A stretch of DNA of 64,000 nucleotides, taken from contig NZ_PVYW01000017.1 of NCBI RefSeq assembly GCF_003001675.1, positions 1-64,000 on the forward strand. The letters run 5' to 3'. The stretch is from Cohnella sp. SGD-V74. Its GTDB lineage: Bacteria > Bacillota > Bacilli > Paenibacillales > Paenibacillaceae. Position 1 is the stretch's first letter; every line of letters starts with the position of its first letter. Of the stretch, positions 53,118-62,475 are shown one piece after another. Below the pieces are notes generated by a model. The model did not search any database, was not told the DNA's origin, and saw nothing but the letters and a program-made list of their open reading frames with translations. The position numbers were made by a program, and so were the translations under genes.

Positions 53118-53990
53118 TTATCGCAGCTTGACCGGAATCCAGATTTCGCTCCGGTAGGTTGGCGAAGAAGTGTCTTTCCCTTCGTTCCACAGCATTTCCG
53201 GGCCGGGCGCCAGCTCGTAGCTCGACGACGGGAACCACTCGGAATAGATGCGGCCCCACACGTTCTGAAGCGCAGACGGATAAGGTCCGACGGACTCGAA
53301 CACCGCCCACGTCGACGCAGGCACTTCCAGCTTCGCCAGATGATCCGGCCCGTTCTCCGTCGTCGCCGCGCCGAGATAATGATCCAGCTCTCCCTGCTCC
53401 TCCATTCTCCCTTCGGAGAAATTCACTGAAGCGCTGATCAGGCCCCGCGGCTCCACGTTGGACATCCGCTTCAGCTCCTCGATCGTCTCCATGCCCAGAC
53501 TTTGCGCCATCGCCGCGATCTCCGGATTCACCCCCTCGAACACGATGGGCACCCTCTTCATCGCGCCCACGATGCGGAACGCCTCTTTTTCCACGATCCG
53601 GTATTGCATAGCCTCTCCTCCTTTTACGGTTAATTGGAAGGTCAGACGAGGATAAGCCCTCAGCGCTTGGCCGCTCTGTCTCGCCTCGGACGGCGTCACG
53701 CCGTGAACGGCCTGGAACGCTCTGGCGAACGCGTCTGCCGAGCTGTATCCGTACTTCACCGCGATGTCCAGCACTCTGTCCTGGCTTCGGGTCAGCTCCA
53801 GGCCCGCCTGGGTCAGCCTTCTGCGGCGGATGTATTCCGACAGGGGCAGCCCCGCCAGAAAAGAGAACATTCTCTTGAAATGATACTCCGAGCAATGCGC
53901 CCGTCTCGACACTTCGCGGAAGTCAATGTCGTCCGCCAGATGATCCTCGATATAGCCCAGCGCGGCGTTCATGCTTTCCAGCAAGTTCAT
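53118..53990 (-). CDS. AraC-family regulator with GyrI-like effector domain
   Basis: 290 residues. AraC double HTH at the N-terminus (about 1-105) and a GyrI-like/Rob-type effector-binding domain (about 128-290: QYRIVEKEAFRIVGAMKRV, then the final PTYRSEIWIPV). Such proteins sense small hydrophobic molecules. ATG 53990 follows AAGGAGGAAGGAGG; the frame extends to 54224 but overlaps the divergent gene there. Confidence 0.92.
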   Translation of the reverse strand: MNLLESMNAALGYIEDHLADDIDFREVSRRAHCSEYHFKRMFSFLAGLPLSEYIRRRRLTQAGLELTRSQDRVLDIAVKYGYSSADAFARAFQAVHGVTPSEARQSGQALRAYPRLTFQLTVKGGEAMQYRIVEKEAFRIVGAMKRVPIVFEGVNPEIAAMAQSLGMETIEELKRMSNVEPRGLISASVNFSEGRMEEQGELDHYLGAATTENGPDHLAKLEVPASTWAVFESVGPYPSALQNVWGRIYSEWFPSSSYELAPGPEMLWNEGKDTSSPTYRSEIWIPVKLR

Positions 53991-54206
53991 GCCCTGCGCC
54001 TCCTTCCTCCTTAAAGGTATCAGAAGCCGAAACCGCCCATCCGACATTTCGCGAACCGATTCGCGCGGGTAGGGGACGGCAAAGCGTGCAGCTATTCCTA
54101 TTTTACCAGAACCGAGAAATTCGATTGCCGTTGTATGCGTTTTCTTGATAAGATGAAGCTGAATTGGCCCTAAGCCGCGCAGGCGCACCTGCAAAGGGGA
54201 GACATT

Positions 54207-56561
54207 ATGGGAACGACCAAGCATACGGGGAGAACGAAGCTGCCCGGGAGACCGGACTCGAAGCTATGGGTAAGCAAAGTGCCTTTCGGATTGGGAAAAA
54301 TAAAGCCTAAGCATATTCGCGATACGATGAAGGTAGTGTGGGACAATCGCGATAACCTCCCTTACGCCTACCGGATTTTGACTCAGGGCGTGTGCGACGG
54401 GTGCGCGCTGGGAGTGGCGGGCTTGTACGACCAGACGTTGACCGGCCCGCATCTGTGCACGACGCGGCTGAACGTGCTGCGCCTGAACACGATGCCGGCG
54501 ATCGAGCCCGGGACGCTGCACGCCGACATCGACGAGCTGAGGCGGCTCGACAGCGCGCAGCTGCGCAAGCTCGGCCGCATCCCGTATCCGCTCGTCAGAC
54601 GCACCGGGGAACGAACCTTCCGCCGCGCTTCCTGGGACGAGGCGCTGGACCGAATCGCAGGCCGTATTCGCGGCATCGACCCGAAGCAGCTCGCCTTCTA
54701 CTTGACCGCCCGGGGCATCACGAACGAATCCTATTACGCCGCGGCGAAAGCAGCCAGATATATCGGCACGAACAATATCGACAACGCCTCGCGCATCTGC
54801 CATTCCCCGTCCAAGACGGCGCTCAAGCGCTCGCTCGGCATCGGCGCTTCAAGCTGCAATTACAAGGATTGGATAGGCGCCGACGTGCTCGTGTTCTGGG
54901 GCAGCGTCGCCGCGAACAACCAGCCGGTATCGACGAAGTACATGTACGCGGCCAAGCGCGCCGGAACGAAAATCATCGTCGTCAATCCCTACCGCGAACC
55001 CGCGATGGACGGCTACTGGATTCCGTCGATTCCGGAATCGGCGCTGTTCGGGACGAAGCTGGCCGACGATTTCTACCAGGTCAACATCGGCGGGGACATC
55101 GCCTTGATGAACGGGATCATGAAGACGTGGTTCGAGATGGAAGCGACGTCGCCGGGATCGGCGATCGACCATGCGTTCGTCCGCGAGCACGCCATCGGCT
55201 ACGAAGAGCTCAAGGAACATATCGAGCATCAGAGCTGGGACGCGCTCGAGCGTTCCTCGGGCTTGACGCGGGGCCGGATCGGCGACTTCGCCAGACTGCT
55301 GGCGTCTTCCGGCTCCGGCGTGTTCGTCTGGAGCATGGGGCTGACGCAGCACCGCTTCGGCACCGACAACATCTCGCAGGTCGCCAACCTGGCGCTGCTG
55401 CGCGGCTTCCTCGGACGCGAGCACTGCGGCGTCATGCCGATCCGCGGTCATAGCGGCGTGCAGGGCTCCGGCGAGATGGGCGCCGATCCGTTCAGCCTGC
55501 CCGGCGGAGAGTTCGCCGGCGGGGACATCGAGCGGATCGAACGGCTGTGGGGCTTCGAGCTGCCGAAGTGGCAGGGCGACATCGTCGGCGTCTCGCTGGA
55601 GAACGCGCTGCTGCCGGACGATCACGAGCGCAAGCTGAAGCTGTTTTACACGTCGGGCGGCAACTTCCTGGAGACGATGCCGGAACCGGATTTCGTCCGG
55701 CGCTGTCTGGAAAACGTCGACGTGCGCGTCCATCAGGACATCGTGCTCAACACGTCGACGCTCGCCGACGCGCGGGAGGAAGTGTGGGTGCTGCCGGCGA
55801 TGACGCGCTACGAGCAGCCGGGCGGCGGCACGTCCACGTCCACCGAACGGATGGTGTACTTCTCGCCGGAAATTCGCGGGCCGCGGATGCCGGAGGCACG
55901 AGCGGAATGGGCGATCTACGGAGAGCTGGCGGCGCGGGTGAAGCCCGAAGGAAGCGAAGCCGTCGCGTTCCGGGACGCCGCGAGCATCCGGGCGGAAATC
56001 GCGATAGCCGCGCCCAACTACGACGGCATCCAGCATCTGTCCAAGCAGGGCGACGTCTTCCAATGGGGCGGCGCATGGCTGTGCGAGGGCGGCGTCTGTC
56101 CGACTGAGGACGGCAAGGGCCGGCTGCTGCCGATCGAGCTGCCGGAGCTCCGCAAGCCCGAAGGCCGGTTCTACGCCACGACTCGACGGGGCAAGCAGTT
56201 CAATTCGATGGTGTACGGAGAGACCGATCCGTTCAACGGGGCGGATCGCTACGACGTGCTGATGAACCGGCAGGATGCCGCCGCGCTGGAGCTGTGGGAC
56301 GGCGATGCCGTCGTCGCGTACAATCGCTGCGGCGTGTTCCACGGCCGGGCGCGGGTAGCCGATATCGCGCGCGGCAACATCGAGCTGTACTGGCCCGAAG
56401 GCAACGTGCTGATGCCCAGAAGCGTATACGAGCCGCATGCCGGCATACCGGAATACAACGCCGCCGTCGTCGTGGAGAAAGCGGAGACGTATCACGCGCT
56501 GAAGGATACCCGCTTCGTCGAGAAGCGAATCGAGGAGTTGGAGCTGGAGGTGCCGGGATGA
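54207..56561 (+). CDS. FdhF/YdeP-type molybdopterin oxidoreductase
   Basis: 784 residues. Cys residues in GVCDGCALG and LCTTR near residue 60-85 are in the position of an iron-sulfur cluster; Cys198 in RICHSPSKTAL is in the place of the catalytic Cys/Sec; molybdopterin-binding motifs follow (VFWGSVAANNQP, GTNNIDNASR). A C-terminal molydopterin dinucleotide domain ends the protein. This is the YdeP/formate dehydrogenase-like family; the true substrate may not be formate. SD GGGGAG before ATG 54207. fdhD follows with four bases of overlap. Confidence 0.9.
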   Translation: MGTTKHTGRTKLPGRPDSKLWVSKVPFGLGKIKPKHIRDTMKVVWDNRDNLPYAYRILTQGVCDGCALGVAGLYDQTLTGPHLCTTRLNVLRLNTMPAIEPGTLHADIDELRRLDSAQLRKLGRIPYPLVRRTGERTFRRASWDEALDRIAGRIRGIDPKQLAFYLTARGITNESYYAAAKAARYIGTNNIDNASRICHSPSKTALKRSLGIGASSCNYKDWIGADVLVFWGSVAANNQPVSTKYMYAAKRAGTKIIVVNPYREPAMDGYWIPSIPESALFGTKLADDFYQVNIGGDIALMNGIMKTWFEMEATSPGSAIDHAFVREHAIGYEELKEHIEHQSWDALERSSGLTRGRIGDFARLLASSGSGVFVWSMGLTQHRFGTDNISQVANLALLRGFLGREHCGVMPIRGHSGVQGSGEMGADPFSLPGGEFAGGDIERIERLWGFELPKWQGDIVGVSLENALLPDDHERKLKLFYTSGGNFLETMPEPDFVRRCLENVDVRVHQDIVLNTSTLADAREEVWVLPAMTRYEQPGGGTSTSTERMVYFSPEIRGPRMPEARAEWAIYGELAARVKPEGSEAVAFRDAASIRAEIAIAAPNYDGIQHLSKQGDVFQWGGAWLCEGGVCPTEDGKGRLLPIELPELRKPEGRFYATTRRGKQFNSMVYGETDPFNGADRYDVLMNRQDAAALELWDGDAVVAYNRCGVFHGRARVADIARGNIELYWPEGNVLMPRSVYEPHAGIPEYNAAVVVEKAETYHALKDTRFVEKRIEELELEVPG

Positions 56562-57382
56562 CGGAGGAGCCCGTGAAGGCTAACGGCCAGAGCAGTCGCA
56601 GCCCAACTACCGCTTGGACGACGATCAGGCTGAACGCCGGACGGACGGTAGAGACGGAGGACGAGATCGCGGCGGAATTTCCGCTGACGATCCGTCTGGA
56701 CGGCGAGGAATTCGCGACACTCGTCTGCTCGCCGGACGATCTCGCCGACCTCGTCGTCGGCTTCCTCGCCTCCGAAGGCGTCATCCGCGGGATCGCGGAC
56801 ATCCGCAGCTGGTCGCTGGACGAGGACCGCGGCTTTGCTTACGTTGAGCTTGTGCGACCCCAATCGACCGCCAAGGATCTTCACTCCAAGCGAATCATCG
56901 GCTCCTGCTGCGGCAAGAGCCGCCAATTTTATTTTCAGAACGACGCCCGCACGGCCAGAACGATCTCGGGAGGAACGACGATCCCGGCGGAACGCTGCTT
57001 CGAGCTGATGCGTCGGCTGCAGTTGAACTCCGACAGCTTCCGTCTAACCGGAGGCGTCCACAACGCCGCTCTGTTCGACGAAGCCGGCGGCATGGTCGCC
57101 CGAGCGGACATCGGCCGGCACAATGCGCTCGACAAGCTGTTCGGCCACTGTCTGCGCAATCGGCTGTCCGCTCAAGACCGCGTTCTCGCCTTCAGTGGCC
57201 GGCTCTCCTCCGAAGTCGTGCTGAAGGCGGCCAAGATCGGCTGCCCGATCGTGCTGTCCAAGTCGGCTCCGACCGACCTGGCCCTGCGTCTGGCCGAAGA
57301 CCTCGGCCTCACGTGCGTCGGCTTTATCCGCTCGGACTCAATGAACTTGTACACTCACCCGGCGCGGATTCTCGGCTTGTAA
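56558..57382 (+). CDS. fdhD: FdhD sulfur-carrier protein
   Basis: 274 residues. It transfers sulfur to the molybdenum cofactor of formate dehydrogenase. Core features are intact: CCGK (GSCCGKSRQF near residue 120), GGVHNAALF, DIGRHNALDKLFG and GRLSSEVVLKAAK. The sulfur-relay Cys pair is CC here rather than the CxxC of E. coli. ATG 56558 overlaps the oxidoreductase stop (ATGA). Confidence 0.95.
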   Translation: MTEEPVKANGQSSRSPTTAWTTIRLNAGRTVETEDEIAAEFPLTIRLDGEEFATLVCSPDDLADLVVGFLASEGVIRGIADIRSWSLDEDRGFAYVELVRPQSTAKDLHSKRIIGSCCGKSRQFYFQNDARTARTISGGTTIPAERCFELMRRLQLNSDSFRLTGGVHNAALFDEAGGMVARADIGRHNALDKLFGHCLRNRLSAQDRVLAFSGRLSSEVVLKAAKIGCPIVLSKSAPTDLALRLAEDLGLTCVGFIRSDSMNLYTHPARILGL

Positions 57383-57386
57383 CGCA

Positions 57387-57438
57387 AACCGACCGTACAG
57401 AGGGGGCTTTCTTGCCTGCTTCGTACGGTCGGTTTTCT
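57387..57438 (+). terminator. terminator of the fdh operon
   Basis: AACCGACCGTAC (57387-57398) pairs with GTACGGTCGGTT (57423-57434), then TT. It is the end of the oxidoreductase-fdhD operon. The rest of 57439-57613 contains no recognisable gene. Confidence 0.88.
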
Positions 57439-57613
57439 TCGCATATCCGCTCAGGGCCGGCAGGTTCCGACGGAGAGACTCCGCCAGAGTCGGTCAGCCC
57501 GCCTTATGCCGCTACCGCGCCTGCGACCTTTGTCTTCTTGGCGCGCCCCCCCATGATCAAGACGCCGAACAGCACGCTGACGCCCGAGCGCCGGCGAGCC
57601 ATTGTCCCGCGGA

Positions 57614-58555
57614 TTAGTCTTCGCCGTTCCCTGCCCGCACTTCAAGCCTCCACTCGACTGTCTCGCCTGGGGCAATACGCAACAGCTTGCCCTGCCTGAA
57701 CGCCTCCGTCAAGCTGTCGTAATAGCCGTTGCACGGTTCCAACGCGCAGACGGAGCAGCCGGTATGCTCGCCTTCGTCGACCCAGAAGCCGAAGTACGGA
57801 AGCTCGGCCGCGGACCATGACAGGGAGACGAATTCTCCCGTATCGGCCTCGCGGAGCATAGCCCAGCCGTCCGTCAGTCCGTTCTCCGCGTAGAACTTGC
57901 GCGAATCGAGCGCGAAAGGCGGACCGATTCGGTCCAGCGCGCGGGCGCCGTCCCCTTGGGGCCACGCATAGCTTTCTCCCTGACGGAACGCCTTGCCGCC
58001 GTCGACGCACAGAAGCTTCTTCATCCCTTCCGGCAGCACGATTCGGGTCTGCTCCGTCGCCGCGAACAGCGGATGGGCCGTCCAGAAGACGAACAACGGC
58101 TCTTCACCGGCGTTCGCTGCCGAGTAGGACATGCGCAGCGTCGAGTCGTCTTTGAAGGCCAGCGCCCTCTTGAACCTATAAGGCAACGCGATGCCGTCGA
58201 CTTCACCGATCAGCCCCGAGCCGCTCGCTTCCATTCGCCACGGGACGGACCACAGCTCGCCGTGATCAGGCATCGGCCTTCCGTAATAAGCGCCCTCCCC
58301 GGGATAACCGCACGCCACGATCGTCGGAAAGCACTCGTCCCAGCCGCTCAGATCGGCGCGGCCGTAATCCGACCCGTACGGCACTTTCGCCAGCGGCCTC
58401 GGGCCGGAGTCGATCAGCCATTCTTTGCCCGTCGGCTTGTACAGCAGGGAGACGATCTTTCCTCCCAGCTCCGGCAAGACGATAACGCTCATCCGCTCGC
58501 TCTCCAGCCTGTACGCAGGCCAATCCCGATAGCTCGTTTGCGTCAGTCTTCCCAC
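57614..58555 (-). CDS. aldose 1-epimerase-like (galactose mutarotase superfamily) protein
   Basis: 313 residues, a beta-sandwich with family segments IVLPELGGKIVSLLY near the N-terminus, WDECFPTI, PDHGELWSVPW, and TAHPLFAA. Superfamily members interconvert sugar anomers; a different DUF4432-like role is possible. Last gene of the desaturase-Rieske-reductase operon, 36 bases past the reductase stop. Confidence 0.85.
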   Translation of the reverse strand: MGRLTQTSYRDWPAYRLESERMSVIVLPELGGKIVSLLYKPTGKEWLIDSGPRPLAKVPYGSDYGRADLSGWDECFPTIVACGYPGEGAYYGRPMPDHGELWSVPWRMEASGSGLIGEVDGIALPYRFKRALAFKDDSTLRMSYSAANAGEEPLFVFWTAHPLFAATEQTRIVLPEGMKKLLCVDGGKAFRQGESYAWPQGDGARALDRIGPPFALDSRKFYAENGLTDGWAMLREADTGEFVSLSWSAAELPYFGFWVDEGEHTGCSVCALEPCNGYYDSLTEAFRQGKLLRIAPGETVEWRLEVRAGNGED

Positions 58556-58591
58556 GCAGTCAGCTCCTTCTCTTTGGCTTATATCTGTCGG

Positions 58592-59824
58592 TCAGTCCGC
58601 GAGCAGCGATTTCAATTTCACGTCCGGATCGGCCAGCTTGGCCGGATCGAGGACCGCTTGCCGGGCGATGAGCATCTCGGATACGCGGATATCCTTCGCC
58701 AAGCTCGGCGCGCCGACGCCGCTGGCGGCCAGGAGCCTGCCGGCTCCGTCCTGATGAAACACGATCGTGTTTCCCGCGGATTGCCGGGTAGCGGTCGACG
58801 TCGCGTCGTGGGACAAGCCCGCCACTTGCAGCGTCAGATCGTACTGATCCGACCAGAACCACGGAACCGCTTCGTAGGGCGCCGTCTCGCCAAGCATGCT
58901 CTTCGCCGCGTGGATGCCCTGATCGACCGCGTTGCGCCAAGCTTCCAGGCGAAATCTCCGGCCGCCGTAAAGCCGGTGCGGAAACGAGCAGCAATCGCCC
59001 GCCGCGAATATGTCGGGATCGCTTGTCGCCAGCCGCTCGTCGGCCGCGATGCCGTTGTCGATCGCCAGCCCGCTCTCCGCGGCCAGCGCCGTCTCGGGCG
59101 CCGCGCCGATGCCGACGATCAGCGTATCGCCCCGGAGCACTTCTCCGTCGGCCAGCTTGATCGCGTGCCACGCCCCTTCCCTTGCCGCGCCGACGATGCC
59201 TGTGCCGAGCTTAAAGGCGATACCCGCCCGGCGATGGCGTTCCTCCACGATTGCGGCGATCTCCGGCGGGAGAACGCGCATCAGAATACGCGGTCCAACC
59301 TCCAGCACGGTTACCTCGCAGCCTCTCTCCCTGGCGCTGGCTGCGACCTCCAGCCCGATGAAGCCCGCTCCGACGATCAGCACGCGATTGCCCGGCACCA
59401 GACGTTCGCGGATCGCGAGCGCATCGGCGAACGTCCGCAAGCAGAGCGCCCCGCTCAGATCGGCCCCTTCCATCGCCAGTCGGCGGGGGCTCGCGCCCGT
59501 CGCCAGCAGCAGCCGCTCGTACGGAACGGCGCGCCCGTCCTCCAGATGGACGGCGTGCGCCGACCGGTCGATTCGCACGGCGACGCTTCCCGCGATCCAA
59601 TCCACGTTAAGCTCGCCCAGCCGCTCTTCTCGCGCCACGTAGACGGGCGTTGGCGTCTCTTCCGCCAGGAGCGCGGCTTTCGACAGCGGCGGCCGCTCAT
59701 ACGGCGCTTCCTTCTCCTTGCCGACGAGCGTAATTTTGCCGGTCCATCCTTGCTCGCGGAGCTGCTCGGCAGCCCTTGCTCCCGTCTCGCCCGCGCCGAC
59801 GATTACCATTCCGAATGCGTTCAT
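58592..59824 (-). CDS. FAD-dependent ferredoxin reductase, MocF-like
   Basis: 410 residues. FAD-binding IVGAGETGARAA at the N-terminus, NAD-binding LIVGAGFIGLEVAA near 145, the DIFAAGDCC FAD motif near 280, and the C-terminal reductase domain (EAWRNAVDQGIHAAK). It belongs to the oxygenase-coupled ferredoxin reductases that pass electrons from NAD(P)H to a Rieske ferredoxin. Downstream of the ferredoxin gene, 15 bases from its stop. Confidence 0.93.
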   Translation of the reverse strand: MNAFGMVIVGAGETGARAAEQLREQGWTGKITLVGKEKEAPYERPPLSKAALLAEETPTPVYVAREERLGELNVDWIAGSVAVRIDRSAHAVHLEDGRAVPYERLLLATGASPRRLAMEGADLSGALCLRTFADALAIRERLVPGNRVLIVGAGFIGLEVAASARERGCEVTVLEVGPRILMRVLPPEIAAIVEERHRRAGIAFKLGTGIVGAAREGAWHAIKLADGEVLRGDTLIVGIGAAPETALAAESGLAIDNGIAADERLATSDPDIFAAGDCCSFPHRLYGGRRFRLEAWRNAVDQGIHAAKSMLGETAPYEAVPWFWSDQYDLTLQVAGLSHDATSTATRQSAGNTIVFHQDGAGRLLAASGVGAPSLAKDIRVSEMLIARQAVLDPAKLADPDVKLKSLLAD

Positions 59825-59839
59825 TCTTTTTTCTCTCCC

Positions 59840-60154
59840 TTAATCGACCTGGATGTACACCGTACCCGCTTCCACCTTCACGGGATAGGTCCTCAGATCG
59901 ACGCAGGCCGGCGTCTTCTTCGCCTTGCCCGACGTATAATCGAACCTGCCGTTATGCTTGGGGCATTCGATGACCGCCCCCATGACGAGTCCATCCGCCA
60001 GGTGAACTCTCTCGTGCGTGCAAAATCCGTCTGTCGCGTAATAGTCGCTGTCCTCCGAACGATAGATGGCGAACGACCTGCCCTCGTGATCGAAACGGAT
60101 TACATCTTCTTCTTCGATATCGTCCGCCGCGCAGGCGGCTACCCAATCTGCCAT
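59840..60154 (-). CDS. Rieske [2Fe-2S] ferredoxin, MocE-like
   Basis: 104 residues. Rieske ligands Cys45-His47 (CTHERVHL) and Cys64-His67 (CPKHNGRF). The whole sequence looks like the MocE group of ferredoxins in rhizopine degradation. It carries electrons from the adjacent reductase to the adjacent di-iron oxygenase. ATG 60154 is preferred over 60172 because GGAGGAGA lies 7 bases before it. Confidence 0.94.
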   Translation of the reverse strand: MADWVAACAADDIEEEDVIRFDHEGRSFAIYRSEDSDYYATDGFCTHERVHLADGLVMGAVIECPKHNGRFDYTSGKAKKTPACVDLRTYPVKVEAGTVYIQVD

Positions 60155-60179
60155 TGTCCATCTCTCCTCCATCGTATCT

Positions 60180-61286
60180 TCACGAGGTTGTCGGTTGCTC
60201 TCCCGGCGCTTCCGCGATAATCGGCTTCGGTCCGTATTGATAGGGCTGCGCCGTCGGCGGCAGCTCCCGCTGTATCGTATAATTGCGATCCTTGCGCTGC
60301 TTCAGCAGCGCATGAATGACTTCCCTGAACGCTTCCCACGTGCTGCGGTTCGGACGCGGGCAATCCGCCTTGATCTCCTCGTGCAACGCAGGCAAGGCGT
60401 GATACGGCACCATCGGGAACATGTGATGCTCGATATGGTAGTTCATGTTCCAATAGAGGAAGCGGAACACCGGATTCATATACACCGTGCGGGAATTGAG
60501 CCGATGATCGAGCACGTCCTCATGAAGGCCCAGATGCTGGATCATCCCGAAGATGACCATCAGCCCCGCTCCGTAAAACGACGGCAGAACGACGAACATC
60601 GCCGGCAGTATACTCCCCGTATAGAAGCAAGCGGCTATGACGCAAGCGAAAATCAACAGGTAGACCCGCGACTCGCGGAACGACTTGCGAAACTCCGACT
60701 CCGGAATGAAATCCCGCTCTTCCTTGCCGACGACGCCGAAGGCGTGCATGAACATCCTCTTGATATCCTTCGGTCCGCCGACGAGATGGGCGAACTGGAT
60801 GATGATGACGCGCCACACCGGCGGACGCGGCTGGTGAATCTCGGGATCCCGGCCCACGACGTAAGTGTCGGTATGATGGCGGGCATGGCTCCAGCGCCAG
60901 GGCGTGGCCGGCCTCAAGACGAGAAACGAAGCGAATTGATAGACGACTTCGTTCATCCAAGGCGTCTTGAACGCCGTCCCGTGGCCGCACTCATGCCAAC
61001 GCGAATCCCCTGGGGATGTATACAAAATCCCATAGACAAGAAACGCCGGCACGGCCCACAACGTTCCCCAGGAAAAATAGGCCAGAACGCCCGCTCCCGC
61101 CAGCAGAACGATCCAGAGAATCGTATCGCGGATCGCCGGTCCGTCCTTGCGTTTCATCAACTCCTTCATCCGCTTGCGCGGAATCGGACTCGCGTACCAT
61201 TCGGCCGCGACCAGTCCGCGTTCCCTGGCTTTCCCCCCTTCGGGTCCCGTCAGACTGTAATCCCTCTTTTCTTGCGAAGCGCTCAC
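60180..61286 (-). CDS. fatty-acid-desaturase-like di-iron oxygenase, MocD-like (copy 1)
   Basis: 368 residues, membrane protein. Three histidine boxes: HECGHG near 97, HARHHTD near 137 and HIEHH near 285. With the Rieske ferredoxin and reductase it forms a complete electron-transfer oxygenase system like MocD/E/F. GTG 61286 is preferred: it puts GGAGGAG six bases upstream and aligns with the paralog's ATG (SASQEKRDYSL against SSSQAKRDYSL). The closest relative is the copy at 62476-63597. Confidence 0.93.
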   Translation of the reverse strand: MSASQEKRDYSLTGPEGGKARERGLVAAEWYASPIPRKRMKELMKRKDGPAIRDTILWIVLLAGAGVLAYFSWGTLWAVPAFLVYGILYTSPGDSRWHECGHGTAFKTPWMNEVVYQFASFLVLRPATPWRWSHARHHTDTYVVGRDPEIHQPRPPVWRVIIIQFAHLVGGPKDIKRMFMHAFGVVGKEERDFIPESEFRKSFRESRVYLLIFACVIAACFYTGSILPAMFVVLPSFYGAGLMVIFGMIQHLGLHEDVLDHRLNSRTVYMNPVFRFLYWNMNYHIEHHMFPMVPYHALPALHEEIKADCPRPNRSTWEAFREVIHALLKQRKDRNYTIQRELPPTAQPYQYGPKPIIAEAPGEQPTTS

Positions 61287-61338
61287 TAGCATCTCCTCCC
61301 CAATAGTCCGGCGAACGGATCGCCGCTTCTTGAGTCAA

Positions 61339-61401
61339 ATTATAAGCGCTTTCGCTTTAGCTGTATTTGGTCCAGAGTGATAATCATGTGACCAAAATCA
61401 C
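61339..61401 (-). promoter_or_regulatory. control region of the first desaturase operon
   Basis: On the minus strand TATAAT (61344-61339) is overlapped by a cre-like site CGAAAGCGCTTATA (61354-61341, 12 of 14). No good -35 exists, suggesting an activator; the inverted repeat GTGA-tttTGG-TCAC (61388-61401) upstream is a candidate AraC site. Confidence 0.5.
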
Positions 61402-61444
61402 ACTGCTGTCACTTCCGACAAGAAGCTCGTTGAAATTCGATTCT

Positions 61445-62353
61445 TCATCTATCCGGCGTGTCCCGGTACAGCGTAGCGACGAACTGACTTAAGCTCATTC
61501 GCGTTTTACGCTTGAAAATTTTCCCGAAGGCATGGATGTCCGAATAGCCGACTTCGGCGGCGATCTCGCTGAACGACAAACCGGATTGGAGAGCAAGCTC
61601 CTTCGCTTTCTCGAGACGGATCCATACGAGATATTGCAGCGGCGACATGCCGAAAGCCCGCTTGAATTGCGAAATGATGTAGTTGCGGCTCCAGCCGGTC
61701 AGACGTTCCAGTTCGTCGTGGCGGAACCCGCTTTGCAGCCGCTCGTCAATATAATTGCGAATCTGGATCAGCTTGGCAGTGCCGGAAGGTTCGATCGCTC
61801 CGACCTTTCGCGGGCTTCCGACTTCGCCTGACCGGAGCTGTGCAAGACTCGTTAACACGCCAATCAGCAGGTGTTGGCAGCGCTGCTTGGGCAGCAGCCC
61901 GGGCTGTCGATAGAGATGGACGAGCTCGGTCAGACTGTTCTCGAGCGGATGCTCGGCATAGTTGCCCATGTCGTGGGGACGTTGAGCCGGGGCGGCAGCG
62001 GACGGCGGCGCGGCAAGCAGCTCATGCAACGGATAGTCGGAATCGCCGAAATGGAACACGATCGAAAGGCAGACATACGGTTTGCCGGGTCGCGTGCGGA
62101 CGCTGTGGTCCTCGCCAGGCCCCTGGAACAGCAGGTCGCCCTTCCCCGTGACGTACGGAATGCCGCTGATTTCGTAATCCGCGACGCCCTCGACGACGTA
62201 TTGCAGTTGATACTGCTTCAATACCCTCGGCTTGAGCGACCACCCCTCCGGAGCGTGAAACATATGCGCAAGCGTAATATACGGAGGAAAATAAAACTCC
62301 TCCAAATCCTCCAGTGTCTCGGAAGGATCGAGAATGTACAGCTTTTTGTCCAT
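61445..62353 (-). CDS. AraC-family regulator between the two desaturase genes
   Basis: 302 residues. N-terminal cupin-like sensor (about 20-130: EGWSLKPRVLKQYQLQYVV) and C-terminal AraC HTH pair (about 200-300: LERLTGWSRNYIISQFKRAFG). ATG 62353 follows GGAGGAAGG. Located between paralogous oxygenase genes in the same direction, so it probably activates one or both. Confidence 0.93.
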   Translation of the reverse strand: MDKKLYILDPSETLEDLEEFYFPPYITLAHMFHAPEGWSLKPRVLKQYQLQYVVEGVADYEISGIPYVTGKGDLLFQGPGEDHSVRTRPGKPYVCLSIVFHFGDSDYPLHELLAAPPSAAAPAQRPHDMGNYAEHPLENSLTELVHLYRQPGLLPKQRCQHLLIGVLTSLAQLRSGEVGSPRKVGAIEPSGTAKLIQIRNYIDERLQSGFRHDELERLTGWSRNYIISQFKRAFGMSPLQYLVWIRLEKAKELALQSGLSFSEIAAEVGYSDIHAFGKIFKRKTRMSLSQFVATLYRDTPDR

Positions 62354-62475
62354 GGTCGCCTTCCTCCCCCCCGGGGCTATCGTTGACGTAAATTTCCTCG
62401 GCACACGCCGAGACGGAATACTCGATTGCTTGAAGGTTGCATCTAAATCTACTCTGCGAGTTACAAGGCGTTTTG

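Noticed and set aside
57504..57602. 32-codon minus-strand ORF between fdhD and the mutarotase
   Set aside because: No SD, no family resemblance and a stop after 32 codons; the sequence looks like plain intergenic DNA.
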